Shown here: in pieces, positions 25,624 to 38,904 of the stretch
Position numbering within the stretch: the first letter of the stretch is position 1
Layout: each line of letters opens with the position of its first letter
Source: Cherax quadricarinatus
Lineage: Eukaryota > Arthropoda > Malacostraca > Decapoda > Parastacidae
Length of the DNA stretch: 64,000 nucleotides
Direction: 5' to 3'
Assembly: GCF_038502225.1 (NCBI RefSeq)
Contig: NW_027195398.1
Coordinates: 1-64,000 of the forward strand
Position numbers and translations under genes: made by a program
Notes under the pieces: generated by a model
Seen by the model: only the letters and a program-made list of their open reading frames with translations
Databases searched by the model: none
Told to the model about the DNA's origin: nothing

Positions 25624-28072
25624 GGATGTTGTGGATGTTTCTAGCGTAACACTGTGGATGTTTCTAGCGTAACACTGTGGATGTTTCTAGCGTAACACTG
25701 TGAATGTTGTGGATGTTCCTAGCGTAACACTGTGGATGTTGTGGATGTTTCGAGTGCAACACTGTGAATGTTGTGGATGTTTCTAGCGTAACACTCTGGA
25801 TGTTGTGGATGTCTGTGGATGTTGTGATTTCTGTAACACTGTGAGTGTTGTGGATGTTTCTAGCGTAACACTGTGAATGTTGTGGATGTTTCTAGCGTAA
25901 CACTGTGAAGGTTGTGGATGTTTCTTGCGTAACACTGTGAATGTTGTGGATGTTTCTAGCGTAACACTGTGAAGGTTGTGGATGTTTCTTGCGTAACACT
26001 GTGAATGTTGTGGATGTTTCTAGCGTAACACTGTGAATGTTGTGGATGTTTCTAGCGTAACACTGTGAATGTTGTGGATGTTTCTAGCGTAACACTGTGA
26101 ATGTTGTGGATGTTTCTAGCGTAACACTGTGGATGTTGTGGATGTTTCTAGCGTAACACTGTGAATGTTGTGGATGTTTCTAGCGTAACACTGTGAATGT
26201 TGTGGATGTTTCTAGCGTAACACTGTGAATGTTGTGGATGTTTCTAGCGTAGCACTGTGATTGCTGTGGATGTTTCTAGCGTAACACTGTGAATGTTGTG
26301 GATGTTTCTAGCGTAACACTGTGAATGTTGTGGATGTTTCTAGCGTAACACTGTGAATGTTGTGGATGTTTCTAGCGTAACACTGTGAATGTTGTGGATG
26401 TTTCTAGCGTAACACTGTGAATGTTGTGGATGTTTCTAGCGTAACACTGTGAATGTTGTGGATGTTTCTAACGTAACACTGTGAATGTTGTGGATGTTTC
26501 TAGCGTAACACTGTGAATGTTGTGGATGTTTCTAACGTAACACTGTGAATGTTGTGGATGTTTCTAGTGTAACACTGTGAATATTATGGATGTTTCTAAC
26601 GTAACACTGCGAATGTTGTGGATGTTTCTAGCGTAACACTGTGAATGTTGTGGATGTTTCTAGCGTAATACTGTGGAGGTTGTGGATGTTTCTGATGTTT
26701 CTAGCGTAGCACTGTGAATGTTGTGGATGTTTCTAGCGTAACACTGTGATGTTGTGGATCTTAGCGTAATACTGTGAATGTTGTGGATGTTTCTAGCGTA
26801 ACACTGTGAATGTTGTGGATGTTTCTGCGATGTGGACGTTTCTAGCGTAACACTAGCGTAACACTGTGATTGTTGTCTACGTTTCTAGCGTATCACTGTG
26901 AATGTTGTGGATGTTTCTAGCGTAACACTGTGAACTGTGATGTTGTGTTGTGGATGTTTCTAGCGTAACACTGTGAATGTTGTGGATGTTTCTAGCGTAA
27001 CACTGTGGATGTTGTGGATGTTTCTAGCGTAACACTGTGAATGTTGTGGATGTTTCTAGCGTAACACTGTGAATGTTGTGGATGTTTCTAGCGTAACACT
27101 GTGAATGTTGTGGATGTTTCTAGCGTAACACTGTGAATGTTGTGGATGTTTCTAGCGTAACACTGTGGATGTTGTGGATGTTTCTAGTGTAACACTGTGA
27201 ATGTTGTGGATGTTTCTAGCGTAACACTGTGAATGTTGTGGATGTTTCTAGCGTAACACTGTGAATGTTGTGGATGTAACACTGTGGATGTTGTGGATGT
27301 TTCTAGCGTAACACTGTGGATGTTGTGGATGTTTCGAGTGTAGCACTGTGAATGTTGTGGATGTTCCTATCGTAACACTCTGGATGTTGTGGATGTTTAT
27401 AGCAGAACACTATGTGTAACACTGTGGATGTTGTGGATGTTTCTAACTGTGAATGTTGTGGATGTTCCTAGCGTAACACTGTGGATGTTGTGGATGTTTG
27501 CAGTGGAACACTGTGAATGTTGTGGACTGTGGATGTTGTGGATGTTTGGATGTTGTGGATGTTTCTAGCGGAACACTGTGGATGTTTGGATGTTTCTAGT
27601 GGAACACTGTGGATGTTGTGGATGTTTCTAGTGGAACACAGTGGATGTTGTGGATGTTTCTAGTGGAACACTGGATGTTGTGGATGTTTCTAGTGGAACA
27701 CTGTGGATGTTGTGGATGTTTCTAGTGGAACACTGTGGATGTTGTGGATGTTTGTAGTGGAACACTGTGGATGTTGTGGATGTTTGTAGTGGAACACTGT
27801 GGATGTTGTGGATGTTTGTAGTGGAACACTGTGGATGTTGTGGATGTTGCGGATGTTTGTAGTGGAACACTGTGGATGTTGTGGATGTTTGTAGTGGAAC
27901 ACTGTGGATGTTGTGGATGTTTGTAGTGGAACACTGTGGATGTTGTGGATGTTTGTAGTGGAACACTGTGGATGTTGTGGATGTTTGTAGTGGAACACTG
28001 TGGATGTTGTGGATGTTTGTAGTGGAACACTGTGGATGTTGTGGATGTTTGTAGTGGAACACTGTGGAACTT
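25624..28072. repeat. 32-bp minisatellite, two sub-families
   Basis: The unit contains 'gaatgttgtggatgtttcta' followed by 'gcgtaacactgt'. From about 27490 onward the unit shifts to 'tagtggaacactgtggatgt' and later to 'tgtagtggaacactg'. The zone 26680-26950 and the zone 27250-27600 are irregular. A minus-strand open frame of about 250 codons (27628-28377) is mostly repeat translation. Confidence 0.93.
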
Positions 28073-28179
28073 GCACATGGCAATAATTCACAAAATTTTG
28101 TCCTGGTTACCGTACACGAGCGTTGAAATTGAAATCCGTTGAAATTCAAAAAGCTTGAAATAGAAAAAGGACCAGAGAC

Positions 28180-28502
28180 CCACTCAAAGGTCCCGAAGGT
28201 TCCAGATAGGGAAATTAGATAAAAAACAATTACGTATATGGAAAAACAACAGATTAACATATCTGGTAGGTCAAAAGAGAGACATCTACAGGAGAATAAA
28301 TAAGGCAGAAGGGCACTTAAGAAATCAGTATATTCAATTAAAAAGAGAAATTTAAAAAACGGAATAAGAAAAGTCAAAAGACATTATGAAGTTAAAGTCG
28401 CAATGAACTCGAGGAATAACTAAAGGATTCTTTCATGTAAATAAGAGAAAGATTATGGACAAGACAGATCCACTTAAAAGTTGCTCAGGTTAACTGACTG
28501 AG
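28180..28502 (+). mobile_element. LINE ORF2 fragment, left part (split by a PLE)
   Basis: The + strand translation, with shifts and stops, contains 'KRHYEVKVA', 'KGFFHVNKRK' and 'DPLKSC', which resemble the linker between endonuclease and RT in LINE ORF2 proteins. The frame continues at 30680 as 'LTES' then 'KQMCSVFNT' when the intervening insertion and one copy of its 12-bp flanking repeat are left out. Too degenerate to be coding. Confidence 0.55.
28491..28502. repeat. 12-bp target-site duplication, left copy
   Basis: 'taactgactgag' is repeated exactly at 30680-30691, flanking the inverted-end insertion. Confidence 0.7.
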
Positions 28503-28641
28503 TAAAGTAAAAGGACACAAGTGCAACTAATGTGACATTTTATTGTGGCAACGTTTCGCTCACCAGGAGCTTTGTCAAGCCGTTACAAACAGTACATAGA
28601 CACAGAGGATATATATAGGCTTAGAGTGAGGTGCAATACTA

Positions 28642-28712
28642 GTGGTAGAACAATTAAATTGCACATGAGTAAATGGATATAAAAGCTAATTGCAAGTTAA
28701 TTGTTCTACCAT
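28642..28712. repeat. Small hairpin inside the PLE left arm
   Basis: 'ggtagaacaattaaattgc' (from about 28642) pairs with 'gcaagttaattgttctacc' (ending about 28711), 18 of 19 positions, around a 35-nt loop. Confidence 0.75.
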
Positions 28713-29985
28713 ATTATATTACTACTACTACTACCACCTGCAATATTATATTACTACTACTACTACCACCTGCAATATTATTATACTACTACTACTACTA
28801 CAATATTATATTACTACTACTACTACCACCTGCAATATTATATTACTACTACTACTACCACCTGCAATATTATATTACTACTACTACTACCACCTGCAAT
28901 ATTATATTACTACTACTACTACCACCTGCAATATTATATTACTACTACTACTACCACCTGCAATATTATATTACTACTACTACTACCACCTGCAATATTA
29001 TATTACTACTACTACTACTACTACCACCACCTGCAATATTATATTACTACTACTACTACCACCTGCAATATTATATTACTACTACTACTACTACTACCTG
29101 CAATATTATATTACTACTACTACTACCACCTGCAATATTATATTACTACTACTACTACCACCTGCAATATTATATTACTACTACTACTACCACCTGCAAT
29201 ATTATATTACTACTACTACTACCACCTGCAATATTATATTATTACTACTACAATATTATATTACTACTACTACCACCTGCAATATTATATTACTACTACT
29301 ACTACCACCTGCAATATTATATTACTACTACTACTACTACCACCTACAATATTATATTACTACTACTACTACCACCTGCAATATTATATTACTACTACTA
29401 CTACCACCTGCAATATTATATTACTACTACTACCACCTACAATATTATATTACTACTACTACTACCACCTGCAATATTATATTACTACTACTACTACCAC
29501 CTGCAATATTATATTACTACTACTACTACCACCTGCAATATTATATTACTACTACCACCTGCAATATTATATTACTACTACCACCTGCAATATTATATTA
29601 CTACTACTACTACCACCTGCAATATTATATTACTACTACTACTACCACCTGCAATATTATATTACTACTACTACTACCACCTGCAATATTATATTACTAC
29701 TACTACTACCACCTACAATATTATATTACTACTACTACTACCACCTGCAATATTATATTACTACTACTACTACCACCTGCAATATTATATTACTACTACT
29801 ACTACCACCTGCAATATTATATTACTACTACTACTACCACCTGCAATATTATATTACTACTACTACTACCACCTGCAATATTATATTACTACTACTACTA
29901 CCACCTGCAATATTATATTACTACTACTACTACCACCTGCAATATTATATTACTACTACTACTACCACCTGCAATATTATATTAC

Positions 29986-30016
<31 letters not shown>

Positions 30017-30381
30017 TGCAATATTATATTACTACTACTACTACCACCTGCAATATTATATTACTACTACTACTACCACCTGCAATATTATATTACTACT
30101 ACTACTACCACCTGCAATATTATATTACTACTACTACTACCACCTGCAATATTATATTACTACTACTACTACCACCTGCAATATTATATTACTACTACTA
30201 CTACCACCTGCAATATTATATTACTACTACTACTACCACCTGCAATATTATATTACTACTACTACTACCACCTGCAATATTATATTACTACTACTACTAC
30301 CACCTGCAATATTATATTACTACTACTACTACCACCTGCAATATTATATTACTACTACTACTACCACCTGCAATATTATAC

Positions 30382-30412
<31 letters not shown>

Positions 30413-30478
30413 TGCAATATTATATTACTACTACTACTACCACCTGCAATATTATATTACTACTACTACTACCACCTA
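28713..30478. repeat. ~32-bp minisatellite inside the PLE
   Basis: The unit contains 'ttatattactactactacta' and 'ccacctgcaa'; the number of 'cta' triplets varies from copy to copy. All three forward phases are open for about 600 codons (28673-30543) as repeat translations. The last copies grade into 'ccacctacaatcacacctca', which continues into the PLE right arm. Confidence 0.95.
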
Positions 30479-30679
30479 CAATCACACCTCACTCTAAGCC
30501 TATATATACCATCTGTGTCCATGTACTGTTTGTAACGGCTTGACAAAGCTCCTGGAGAGCGAAACAATAAAATGTCACAATAAAATGTCACAATAAAATT
30601 GCCACAATAAAATGTCACATTAGTTGCACTTGTGTCCTTTTACTTTACATATTGTCGGTAATTCTATCAAAATATATAC

Positions 30680-30735
30680 TAACTGACTGAGAGTTAGAAA
30701 CAGATGTGCTCAGTCTTCAACACTTGTCACAGTAA
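30680..30735 (+). mobile_element. LINE ORF2 fragment, right part, with TSD right copy
   Basis: It begins with the second copy of the 12-bp duplication (30680-30691) and continues the LINE reading frame of 28180-28502 as 'LTES', a stop, then 'KQMCSVFNT'. It is cut off by the next array. Confidence 0.5.
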
Positions 30736-31215
30736 AGTAACACAAGATCAGTACAGTAACATACAAGAACAGTACAGCACAGTAACACACATCAGTACAG
30801 TAACACAAAAGATCAGTAAAGTAACACAAAAGATCAGTACAGTACAGTACCACAGAAGATCAGTACAGTAGTAACACAGAAGATCAGTACAGTAACACAA
30901 AAGACCAGTACAGTAACATAGAAGATCAGTACAGTACAGTAGCACAGAAGATCAGTACAGTAGTAACACAGAAGATCAGTACAGTAACACAAAAGACCAG
31001 TACAGTAACATAGAAGATCAGTACAGTACAGTACCACAGAAGATCAGTACAGTAACAAAGAAGATCAGTACAGTAACACAGAAGATCAGTACAGTAACAG
31101 TAACAGTACAGTAGTAACACAGAAGATCAGTACAGTACAGTAACACAGAAGAGTACAACTACAGTAACAGTAACACAAGAAGAGTACAACTCAGTAACAG
31201 AAGTGGCTACTGTCA
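30736..31215. repeat. Irregular 'cagtacagtaacacagaaga' array
   Basis: Degenerate copies of 18-31 bp built from 'gatcagtacagtaacacaga'. Related to the regular 26-bp array at 40163-41190. It grades into the 41-bp array of block B' around 31200. Confidence 0.85.
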
Positions 31216-31805
31216 GTAACACAGAAGAGTACTGTAACATCACCGTGGCTACTGTCAGGGGGCTACTGGCTGGAGTGGGAATAACATCACCGTGGCTACT
31301 GTCAGGGAGGGAGGAGTGGGAATAACATCACCGTGGTTACTGTCAGGGAAACTGGAGTGGGAATAACATCACCGTGGCTACTGTCAGGGAGGGAGGAGTG
31401 GGAATAACATCACCGTGGCTACTGTCAGGGAAACTGGAGTGGGAATAACACCACCGTGGCTACTGTCAGGGAGGCTGGAGTGGGAATAACATCACCGTGG
31501 CTACTGTCAGTGGGACACCACCTGGCTAGTGGGAATCAAGGAGGCTGGAGTGGGAACACCGTGGCTACTGTCAGGGAGGCACCACCGTGGCTACTGTCAG
31601 GGAGGCTGGAGTGGGAATAACGCAACCGTGGCTACTGGAGGCTGGAGTGGGAATAACATCACAGTGGCTACTGTCAGGGACCGTGGCTACTGTCAGGGAG
31701 GCTGGAGTGGGAATAACGCCACCGTGGCTACTGTCAGGGACGCTGGAGTGGGAATAACATCACCGTGGCTACTGTCAGGGAGGCTGGAGTGGGAATAAGA
31801 CCACA
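31216..31805. repeat. 41-bp minisatellite, block B' (short, noisy)
   Basis: Same unit as 18781-20205, here with 'aacatcaccgtggctactgt' as the common form and many truncated copies; about 14 copies. Confidence 0.9.
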
Positions 31806-31990
31806 ATAGCTACTGTTGAGGTCGACGCTTTTGAATCCAAATCATGAATCCAAATCTTGAATTATGAATAGTAATAATAATAATAACAATAAAATTATTT
31901 GCGACCACTGTCAGCCTCAGAGTTATCTCTGAGTTACCAGACCTTGCCACGTGGAGGCCAGTGGTTCGTCTTTAAGGTCCCCCCCCCCTC
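31806..31990. other. Block B' spacer
   Basis: Counterpart of 20206-20400: 'gacgcttttgaatccaaatc', a short TAA tract, 'gcgaccactgtcagcctcag' and a C-run. No gene is seen. Confidence 0.75.
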
Positions 31991-32071
31991 GCCTTCCCCA
32001 GGTTCATGTGTCCAGGAATCCATCCGTGGGCCCCCGGATGTCTCCCCTTTCTCAGTTCCCTAAGGTCAGCC

Positions 32072-32112
<41 letters not shown>

Positions 32113-33545
32113 CCAGCCTCAGCCTTCCCCAGGTTCATGTATCCAGGAATCCATCCGCTCGCTCCGGATGTCTCCCCTTCCCCACTTACACAAGGTCAGC
32201 CTCAACCACAACCTTCCCCAAGTTCATGAATCCAGGAATCCATCCGTTCGCTCCCGGATGTCTTCCCTTCCCCACTTACCTAAGGTCGGCGGTGCCTTCC
32301 CCGGATCAGTGTCTCCAGGAGTCTGCTTGTGTCACCTGAGTGGACTCCCTTCCCCACTTCCTCTGAGTCAGCGGTATTCTTGCTTTCCTTAGGATCATGT
32401 ATCCAGGAATCCATCCGTCTACCGCCGGATGTCTCCCCTTCCCCACTTACCCAAGGTCAGCCTCAACTTCATGTATTCATGCCTTCCCCAGGTTCATGTA
32501 TCCAGGAATCCATCCGTCTACCGCCGGATGTCTCCCCTTCCCCACTTACACAAGGTCAGCCTCAACTGCATGTATTCATGCCTTCCCCAGGTTCATGTAT
32601 CCAGGAATCCATCCGCTCGCTCCCGGATGTCTCCCCTTCCCCACTTACACAAGGTCAGCCTCAACTGCATGTATTCATGCCTTCCCCAGGTTCATGTATC
32701 CAGGAATCCATCCGCTCGCTCCGGATGTCTCCCCTTCCCCACTTACACAAGGTCAGCCTCAACTGCATGTATTCATGCCTTCCCCAGGTTCATGTATCCA
32801 GGAATCCATCCGCTCGCTCCCGGATGTCTCCCCTTCGCTCCGGATGTCTCCCCTTCCCCACTTACACAAGGTCAGCCTCAACTGCATGTATTCATGCCTT
32901 CCCCAGGATCATGTATCCAGGAATCCATCCGTCTACCGCCGGATATCTTCCCTTCCCCACAAGGTCAGCCTCAACCATGTATTCATGCCTTCCCCAGGTT
33001 CATGTATCCAGGAATCCATCCGCTCGCCCGGATGTCTCCCCTTCCCCACTTACCAAGGTCAGCCTCATCCAGGAATCCATCCGCTCGCTCCGGATGTCTT
33101 CCCTTCCCCACTTACCTAAGGTCGGCGGTGCCTTCCCCGGATCAGTGTATCCAGGAGTCCACTCCGTGTCACCTGGATGGACTCCCTTCCCCACTTCCCC
33201 AAGGTCAGCGGTGCCTTCCCCGGATCAGTGTCTCCAGGAGTCCACTAGTGTCCCCTCAAGTGGACTCCCTTCCCCACTTCCCCAGAGTCAGCGGTGCCTT
33301 CCCCGGATCAGTGTCTCCAGGAGTCCACTTGTGTCACCTGAGTGGACTCCCTTCCCCACTTCCCCAGAGTCAGCGGTGCCTTCCCCGGATCAGTGTCTCC
33401 AGGAGTCCACTTGTGTCACTGAGTGGACTCCCTTCCCCACTTCCCCAGAGTCAGCGGTGCCTTCCCCGGATCAGTGTCTCCAGGAGTCCACTTATGTCAC
33501 CTCAGGTGGACTCCCTTCCCCACTTCCCCAGAGTCAGCGGTTGCC
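31991..33545. repeat. 98-bp and 82-bp tandem repeats of block B'
   Basis: Same units as 20401-22300, but here the 98-bp units are clustered first (32130-33060) and the 82-bp units second (33120-33545). A CT microsatellite lies at about 32078-32107. Long Pro/Ser-rich frames (for example 32329-33960) are repeat translations. Confidence 0.9.
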
Positions 33546-34110
33546 ACCTTCAGTGACCTCGCTGCATGGAAACTTGGTCTTGTCTAGCTGGTCTACGGTA
33601 GAGACTGTCCAGGTGGGTGGAATTACTGGAGGTGACACACACAGAAAACTGCGTCCAGTAATTACACCCACCAAGACAGCCGCGACCGTAGGTCAGCTAG
33701 ACGCCACCAAGCTGCCTCACAGTTCCGCCACCTCCGAGAGGCTAATTAACGTAAATTTTGGAAATCCTTTTATATTACAGTATGAATTTAGTCTAAGTAC
33801 GAGATTTTCTTGCTTATTTATCAGTTTAAAAGTATTTGTAAGTGTTTTATTTTATGTAGATGAATGTCCAAGTGTTGAAGAACTTTTCCACCTCCATCAA
33901 AACTGTATTAAATATTACACTGTTTTCATTTTTATTTATTTATTGGTCATTTTCATATGACATTGAAAGACTAACAAGCGCACAAACATACACATATATA
34001 TGTATTTTTACATACATTTATACGCTGGTTTACGGTATTTTGACGACATTGTTTGTGAAACATGTAAATATATAAAGACGCGACACGTTTGTGACACTAG
34101 TGAAGGACTG
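33546..34110 (+). other. Block B' tail with foldback
   Basis: Near-identical to 22301-22860 until 'gtgacactagtg'; after that the two copies diverge completely, which marks the right edge of the duplicated block. Confidence 0.8.
33582..33702. repeat. Foldback hairpin, copy 4
   Basis: Same arms and loop as 22341-22461. Confidence 0.8.
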
Positions 34111-34224
34111 TGTCATGTATACATATTCTTATGTATGAATGAATGAATGTAATGCTTATGTGTTATTGTGTATGTGTGTCATGTGTACATGTTATTTTGT
34201 AAGAATAAGTGCAATGTTTACGTA

Positions 34225-34628
34225 ATGTGTATGAGTGTCACTGTGTATGAGTGTCACATATTGTGTATGAGTGTCACATATTGTGTATGAGTGTCACATA
34301 TTGTGTATGAGTGTCACATATTGTGTATGAGTGTCACATATTGTGTATGAGTGTCACATATTGTGTATGAGTGTCACATATTGTGTATGAGTGTCACATA
34401 TTGTGTATGAGTGTCACATATTGTGTATGAGTGTCACATATTGTGTATGAGTGTCACATATTGTGTATGAGTGTCACATATTGTGTATGAGTGTCACATA
34501 TTGTGTATGAGTGTCACATATTGTGTATGAGTGTCACATATTGTGTATGAGTGTCACATATTGTGTATGAGTGTCACATATTGTGTATGAGTGTCACATA
34601 TTGTGTATGAGTGTCACATATTGTGTAT
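34225..34628. repeat. 20-bp minisatellite, about 19-20 near-perfect copies
   Basis: The unit 'gtgtcacatattgtgtatga' is repeated with almost no variation, which suggests recent expansion. Confidence 0.95.
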
Positions 34629-34734
34629 TGATGAGTGTCAAATGTGAATCTCTAAATCTCCTCCATGAAAACATTAAAAAATTATATAATAATCTCTGTT
34701 TCTCTTGTTTCGTAAATGAATGTGAAGGTCGCAG

Positions 34735-35325
<591 letters not shown>

Positions 35326-35329
35326 TCAG

Positions 35330-35458
35330 CAGTCTCCAGGCTGACAGCAGAGGCAGCCAAGCTGACACCAAAGTCAGCCAGGCTGACAACAGAGTCAGTC
35401 AGGTTGACAGCAGAGTCAGCAAGGCTGACAGCAGAGTCCGCCAAGCTGACAGCTATAC
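35330..35458. repeat. 21-bp repeats, about 6 copies
   Basis: Copies of 'gctgacagcagagtcagcca' with substitutions. Because 21 is a multiple of three, one phase gives a heptapeptide repeat of the type 'RLTAESA'. No start context or domain supports a gene. Confidence 0.75.
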
Positions 35459-35511
35459 TACAGAACTGTGCTCATGTTTTATTGATCATGAATTATCTAT
35501 GTACTTTCATA

Positions 35512-35780
35512 CACATATACATCACTTACTTACATACATGTGTACACATATACATCACTACAAACACACTACTACGAACACACATATATACATACATGTG
35601 TACACATATACATCACTACAAACACACTACTACGAACACACATATATACATACATGTGTACACATATACATCACTACAAACACACTACTACGAACACACA
35701 TATATACATACATGTGTACACATATACATCACTACAAACACACTACTACCAACACACATATATACATACATGTGTACACG
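35512..35780. repeat. 58-bp minisatellite, block A' (about 4-5 copies)
   Basis: Same unit as 12861-14657, but with 'ctactacgaacacac' in most copies; only the last has 'ctactaccaac'. It is far shorter than the block A array. Confidence 0.92.
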
Positions 35781-36202
35781 TTCTCGTAGACACATCTGCA
35801 CTCTCCGTCACCATTGTTTAAATTAAACAATACTGTATACTGTAAGAGAATTAAGAAAATTCCTGATTATACAATTTCAGATATCTTAAGAAACTGGAAT
35901 GCGGGTTACAATAATTTGACGAAATATTTTGGGAAAATATGTAAAAATGTAAAGAAGTGACAAACTTGAGAGACTTGTGGTTAAGACAAAGAAGATATTC
36001 TTATAATTCATCTTAATAAACACTTTGTTTAAGTAGAATTAATTATTAAATAAGTCAGTTTTCACATATATGCTTCTCTAACCTCTTAATTAATAACTTA
36101 AAAAACATTCACCGCCACAGATACAAAACAAAAACTTTGGGTGATGAAAAAAAAAACTGTCAACTTGGATGATTCGATCTGTTGACAATAAGAATTTTGG
36201 TG
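35781..36202. other. Block A' spacer
   Basis: Diverged homologue of 14658-15090 in the same orientation. No gene is seen. Confidence 0.8.
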
Positions 36203-38838
36203 GTGGCTGCCACAACCTGGCCAGTACGACTGTGTGTTGCCACAACCTGGCCAGTACGACTGTGTGTTGCCACAACCTGGCCAGTACGACTGTGTGTTGC
36301 CACAACCTGGCCAGTACGACTGTGTGTTGCCACAACCTGGCCAGTACGACTGTGTGTTGCCACAACCTGGCCAGTACGACTGTGTGTTGCCACAACCTGG
36401 CCAGTACGACTGTGTGTTGCCACAACCTGGCCAGTACGACTGTGTGTTGCCACAACCTGGCCAGTACGACTGTGTGTTGCCACAACCTGGCCAGTACGAC
36501 TGTGTGTTGCCACAACCTGGCCAGTACGACTGTGTGTTGCCACAACCTGGCCAGTACGACTGTGTGTTGCCACAACCTGGCCAGTACGACTGTGTGTTGC
36601 CACAACCTGGCCAGTACGACTGTGTTGCCACAACCTGGCCAGTGACCACAACCTGGCCAGCCACAACCTACGACTGTGTGTTGCCACAACCTGGCCAGTA
36701 CGACTGTGTGTTGCCACAACCTGGCCAGTACGACTGTGTGTTGCCACAACCTGGCCAGTACGACTGTGTGTTGCCACAACCTGGCCAGTACGACTGTGTG
36801 TTGCCACAACCTGGCCAGTACGACTGTGTGTTGCCACAACCTGGCCAGTACGACTGTGTGTTGCCACAACCTGGCCAGTACGACTGTGTGTTGCCACAAC
36901 CTGGCCAGTACGACTGTGTGTTGCCACAACCTGGCCAGTACGACTGTGTGTTGCCACAACCTGGCCAGTACGACTGTGTGTTGCCACAACCTGGCCAGTA
37001 CGACTGTGTGTTGCCACAACCTGGCCAGTACGACTGTGTGTTGCCACAACCTGGCCAGTACGACTGTGTGTTGCCACAACCTGGCCAGTACGACTGTGTG
37101 TTGCCACAACCTGGCCAGTACGACTGTGTGCTGCCACAACCTGGCCAGTACGACTGTGTGTTGCCACAACCTGGCCAGTACGACTGTGTGTTGCCACAAC
37201 CTGGCCAGTACGACTGTGTGTTGCCACAACCTGGCCAGTACGACTGTGTGTTGCCACAACCTGGCCAGTACGACTGTGTGTTGCCACAACCTGGCCAGTA
37301 CGACTGTGTGTTGCCACAACCTGGCCAGTACGACTGTGTGTTGCCACAACCTGGCCAGTACGACTGTGTGTTGCCACAACCTGGCCAGTACGACTGTGTG
37401 TTGCCACAACCTGGCCAGTACGACTGTGTGCTGCCACAACCTGGCCAGTACGACTGTGTGTTGCCACAACCTGGCCAGTACGACTGTGTGTTGCCACAAC
37501 CTGGCCAGTACGACTGTGTGTTGCCACAACCTGGCCAGTACGACTGTGTGTTGCCACAACCTGGCCAGTACGACTGTGTGCTGCCACAACCTGGCCAGTA
37601 CGACTGTGTGTTGCCACAACCTGGCCAGTACGACTGTGTGTTGCCACAACCTGGCCAGTACGACTGTGTGTTGCCACAACCTGGCCAGTACGACTGTGTG
37701 TTGCCACAACCTGGCCAGTACGACTGTGTGTTGCCACAACCTGGCCAGTACGACTGTGTGTTGCCACAACCTGGCCAGTACGACTGTGTGGTGCCACAAC
37801 CTGGCCAGTACGACTGTGTGTTGCCACAACCTGGCCAGTACGACTGTGTGTTGCCACAACCTGGCCAGTACGACTGTGTGTTGCCACAACCTGGCCAGTA
37901 CGACTGTGTGTTGCCACAACCTGGCCAGTACGACTGTGTGTTGCCACAACCTGGCAGTACGACTGTGTGACTGTGTGTTGCCACAACCTGGCCAGTACGA
38001 CTGTGTGTTGCCACAACCTGGCCAGTACGACTGTGTGTTGCCACAACCTGGCCAGTACGACTGTGTGTTGCCACAACCTGGCCAGTACGACTGTGTGTTG
38101 CCACAACCTGGCCAGTACGAGTACGACTGTGTGTTGCCACAACCTGGCCAGTACGACTGTGTGTTGCCACAACCTGGCCAGTACGACTGTGTGCTGCCAC
38201 AACCTGGCCAGTACGACTGTGTGCTGCCACAACCTGGCCAGTACGACTGTGTGTTGCCACAACCTGGCCAGTACGACTGTGTGCTGCCACAACCTGGCCA
38301 GTACGACTGTGTGCTGCCACAACCTGGCCAGTACGACTGTGTGCTGCCACAACCTGGCCAGTACGACTGTGTGCTGCCACAACCTGGCCAGTACGACTGT
38401 GTGCTGCCACAACCTGGCCAGTACGACTGTGTGCTGCCACAACCTGGCCAGTACGACTGTGTGTTGCCACAACCTGGCCAGTACGACTGTGTGCTGCCAC
38501 AACCTGGCCAGTACGACTGTGTGCTGCCACAACCTGGCCAGTACGACTGTGTGTTGCCTCAATCTGGCCAGTACGACTGTGCTGCCACAACCTGGCCAGT
38601 ACGACTGTGTGTTTCCACAACCTGGCCAGTACGACTGTGTGCTGCCACAACCTGGCCAGTACGACTGTGTGTTGCCACAACCTGGCCAGTACGACTGTGT
38701 GTTGCCACAACCTGGCCAGTACGACTGTGTGTTGCCACAACCTGGCCAGTACGACTGTGTGCTGCCACAACCTGGCCAGTACGACTGTGTGCTGCCACAA
38801 CCTGGCCAATACGACTGTGTGTTGCCACAACCTGGCAA
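36203..38838. repeat. 30-bp minisatellite, block A' (about 88 copies)
   Basis: Same unit as 15091-18110. Almost all copies read 'ttgccacaacc'; a 'gctgccacaacc' variant is scattered before about 37600 and dense at 38175-38580. Scrambled units occur at 36625-36675, 37950-37980 and 38118-38130. All six phases are open over most of the block. Confidence 0.97.
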
Positions 38839-38904
38839 CAAAGTACGACTTTGTTAATGTCTCCGATACTGTTGATATGTACTGTGATGTATGTGTGTTA
38901 ACAT

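Larger units (their letters stand above)
28503..30679. mobile_element. Penelope-like element remnant with inverted ends and internal array
   Basis: The left arm (28503-28658) and the right arm (about 30470-30652) are reverse complements over about 150 bp: 'ggacacaagtgcaactaatg' against 'cattagttgcacttgtgtcc', and 'aggagctttgtcaagc' against 'gcttgacaaagctcct'. The right arm carries a small triplication of 'acaataaaatgtc'. Between the arms lies a 1.76-kb minisatellite. The insertion is bounded by a perfect 12-bp direct repeat. Inverted or partial terminal repeats and variable target duplications are known for PLEs. The family call rests on the resemblance of these ends to such elements, because no RT or GIY-YIG coding sequence remains inside. 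Confidence 0.6.

Noticed and set aside
28673..30543. Three overlapping frames of about 600 codons rich in Tyr, Leu and Thr
   Set aside because: Translation of the array inside the Penelope-like remnant; all three forward phases are open.
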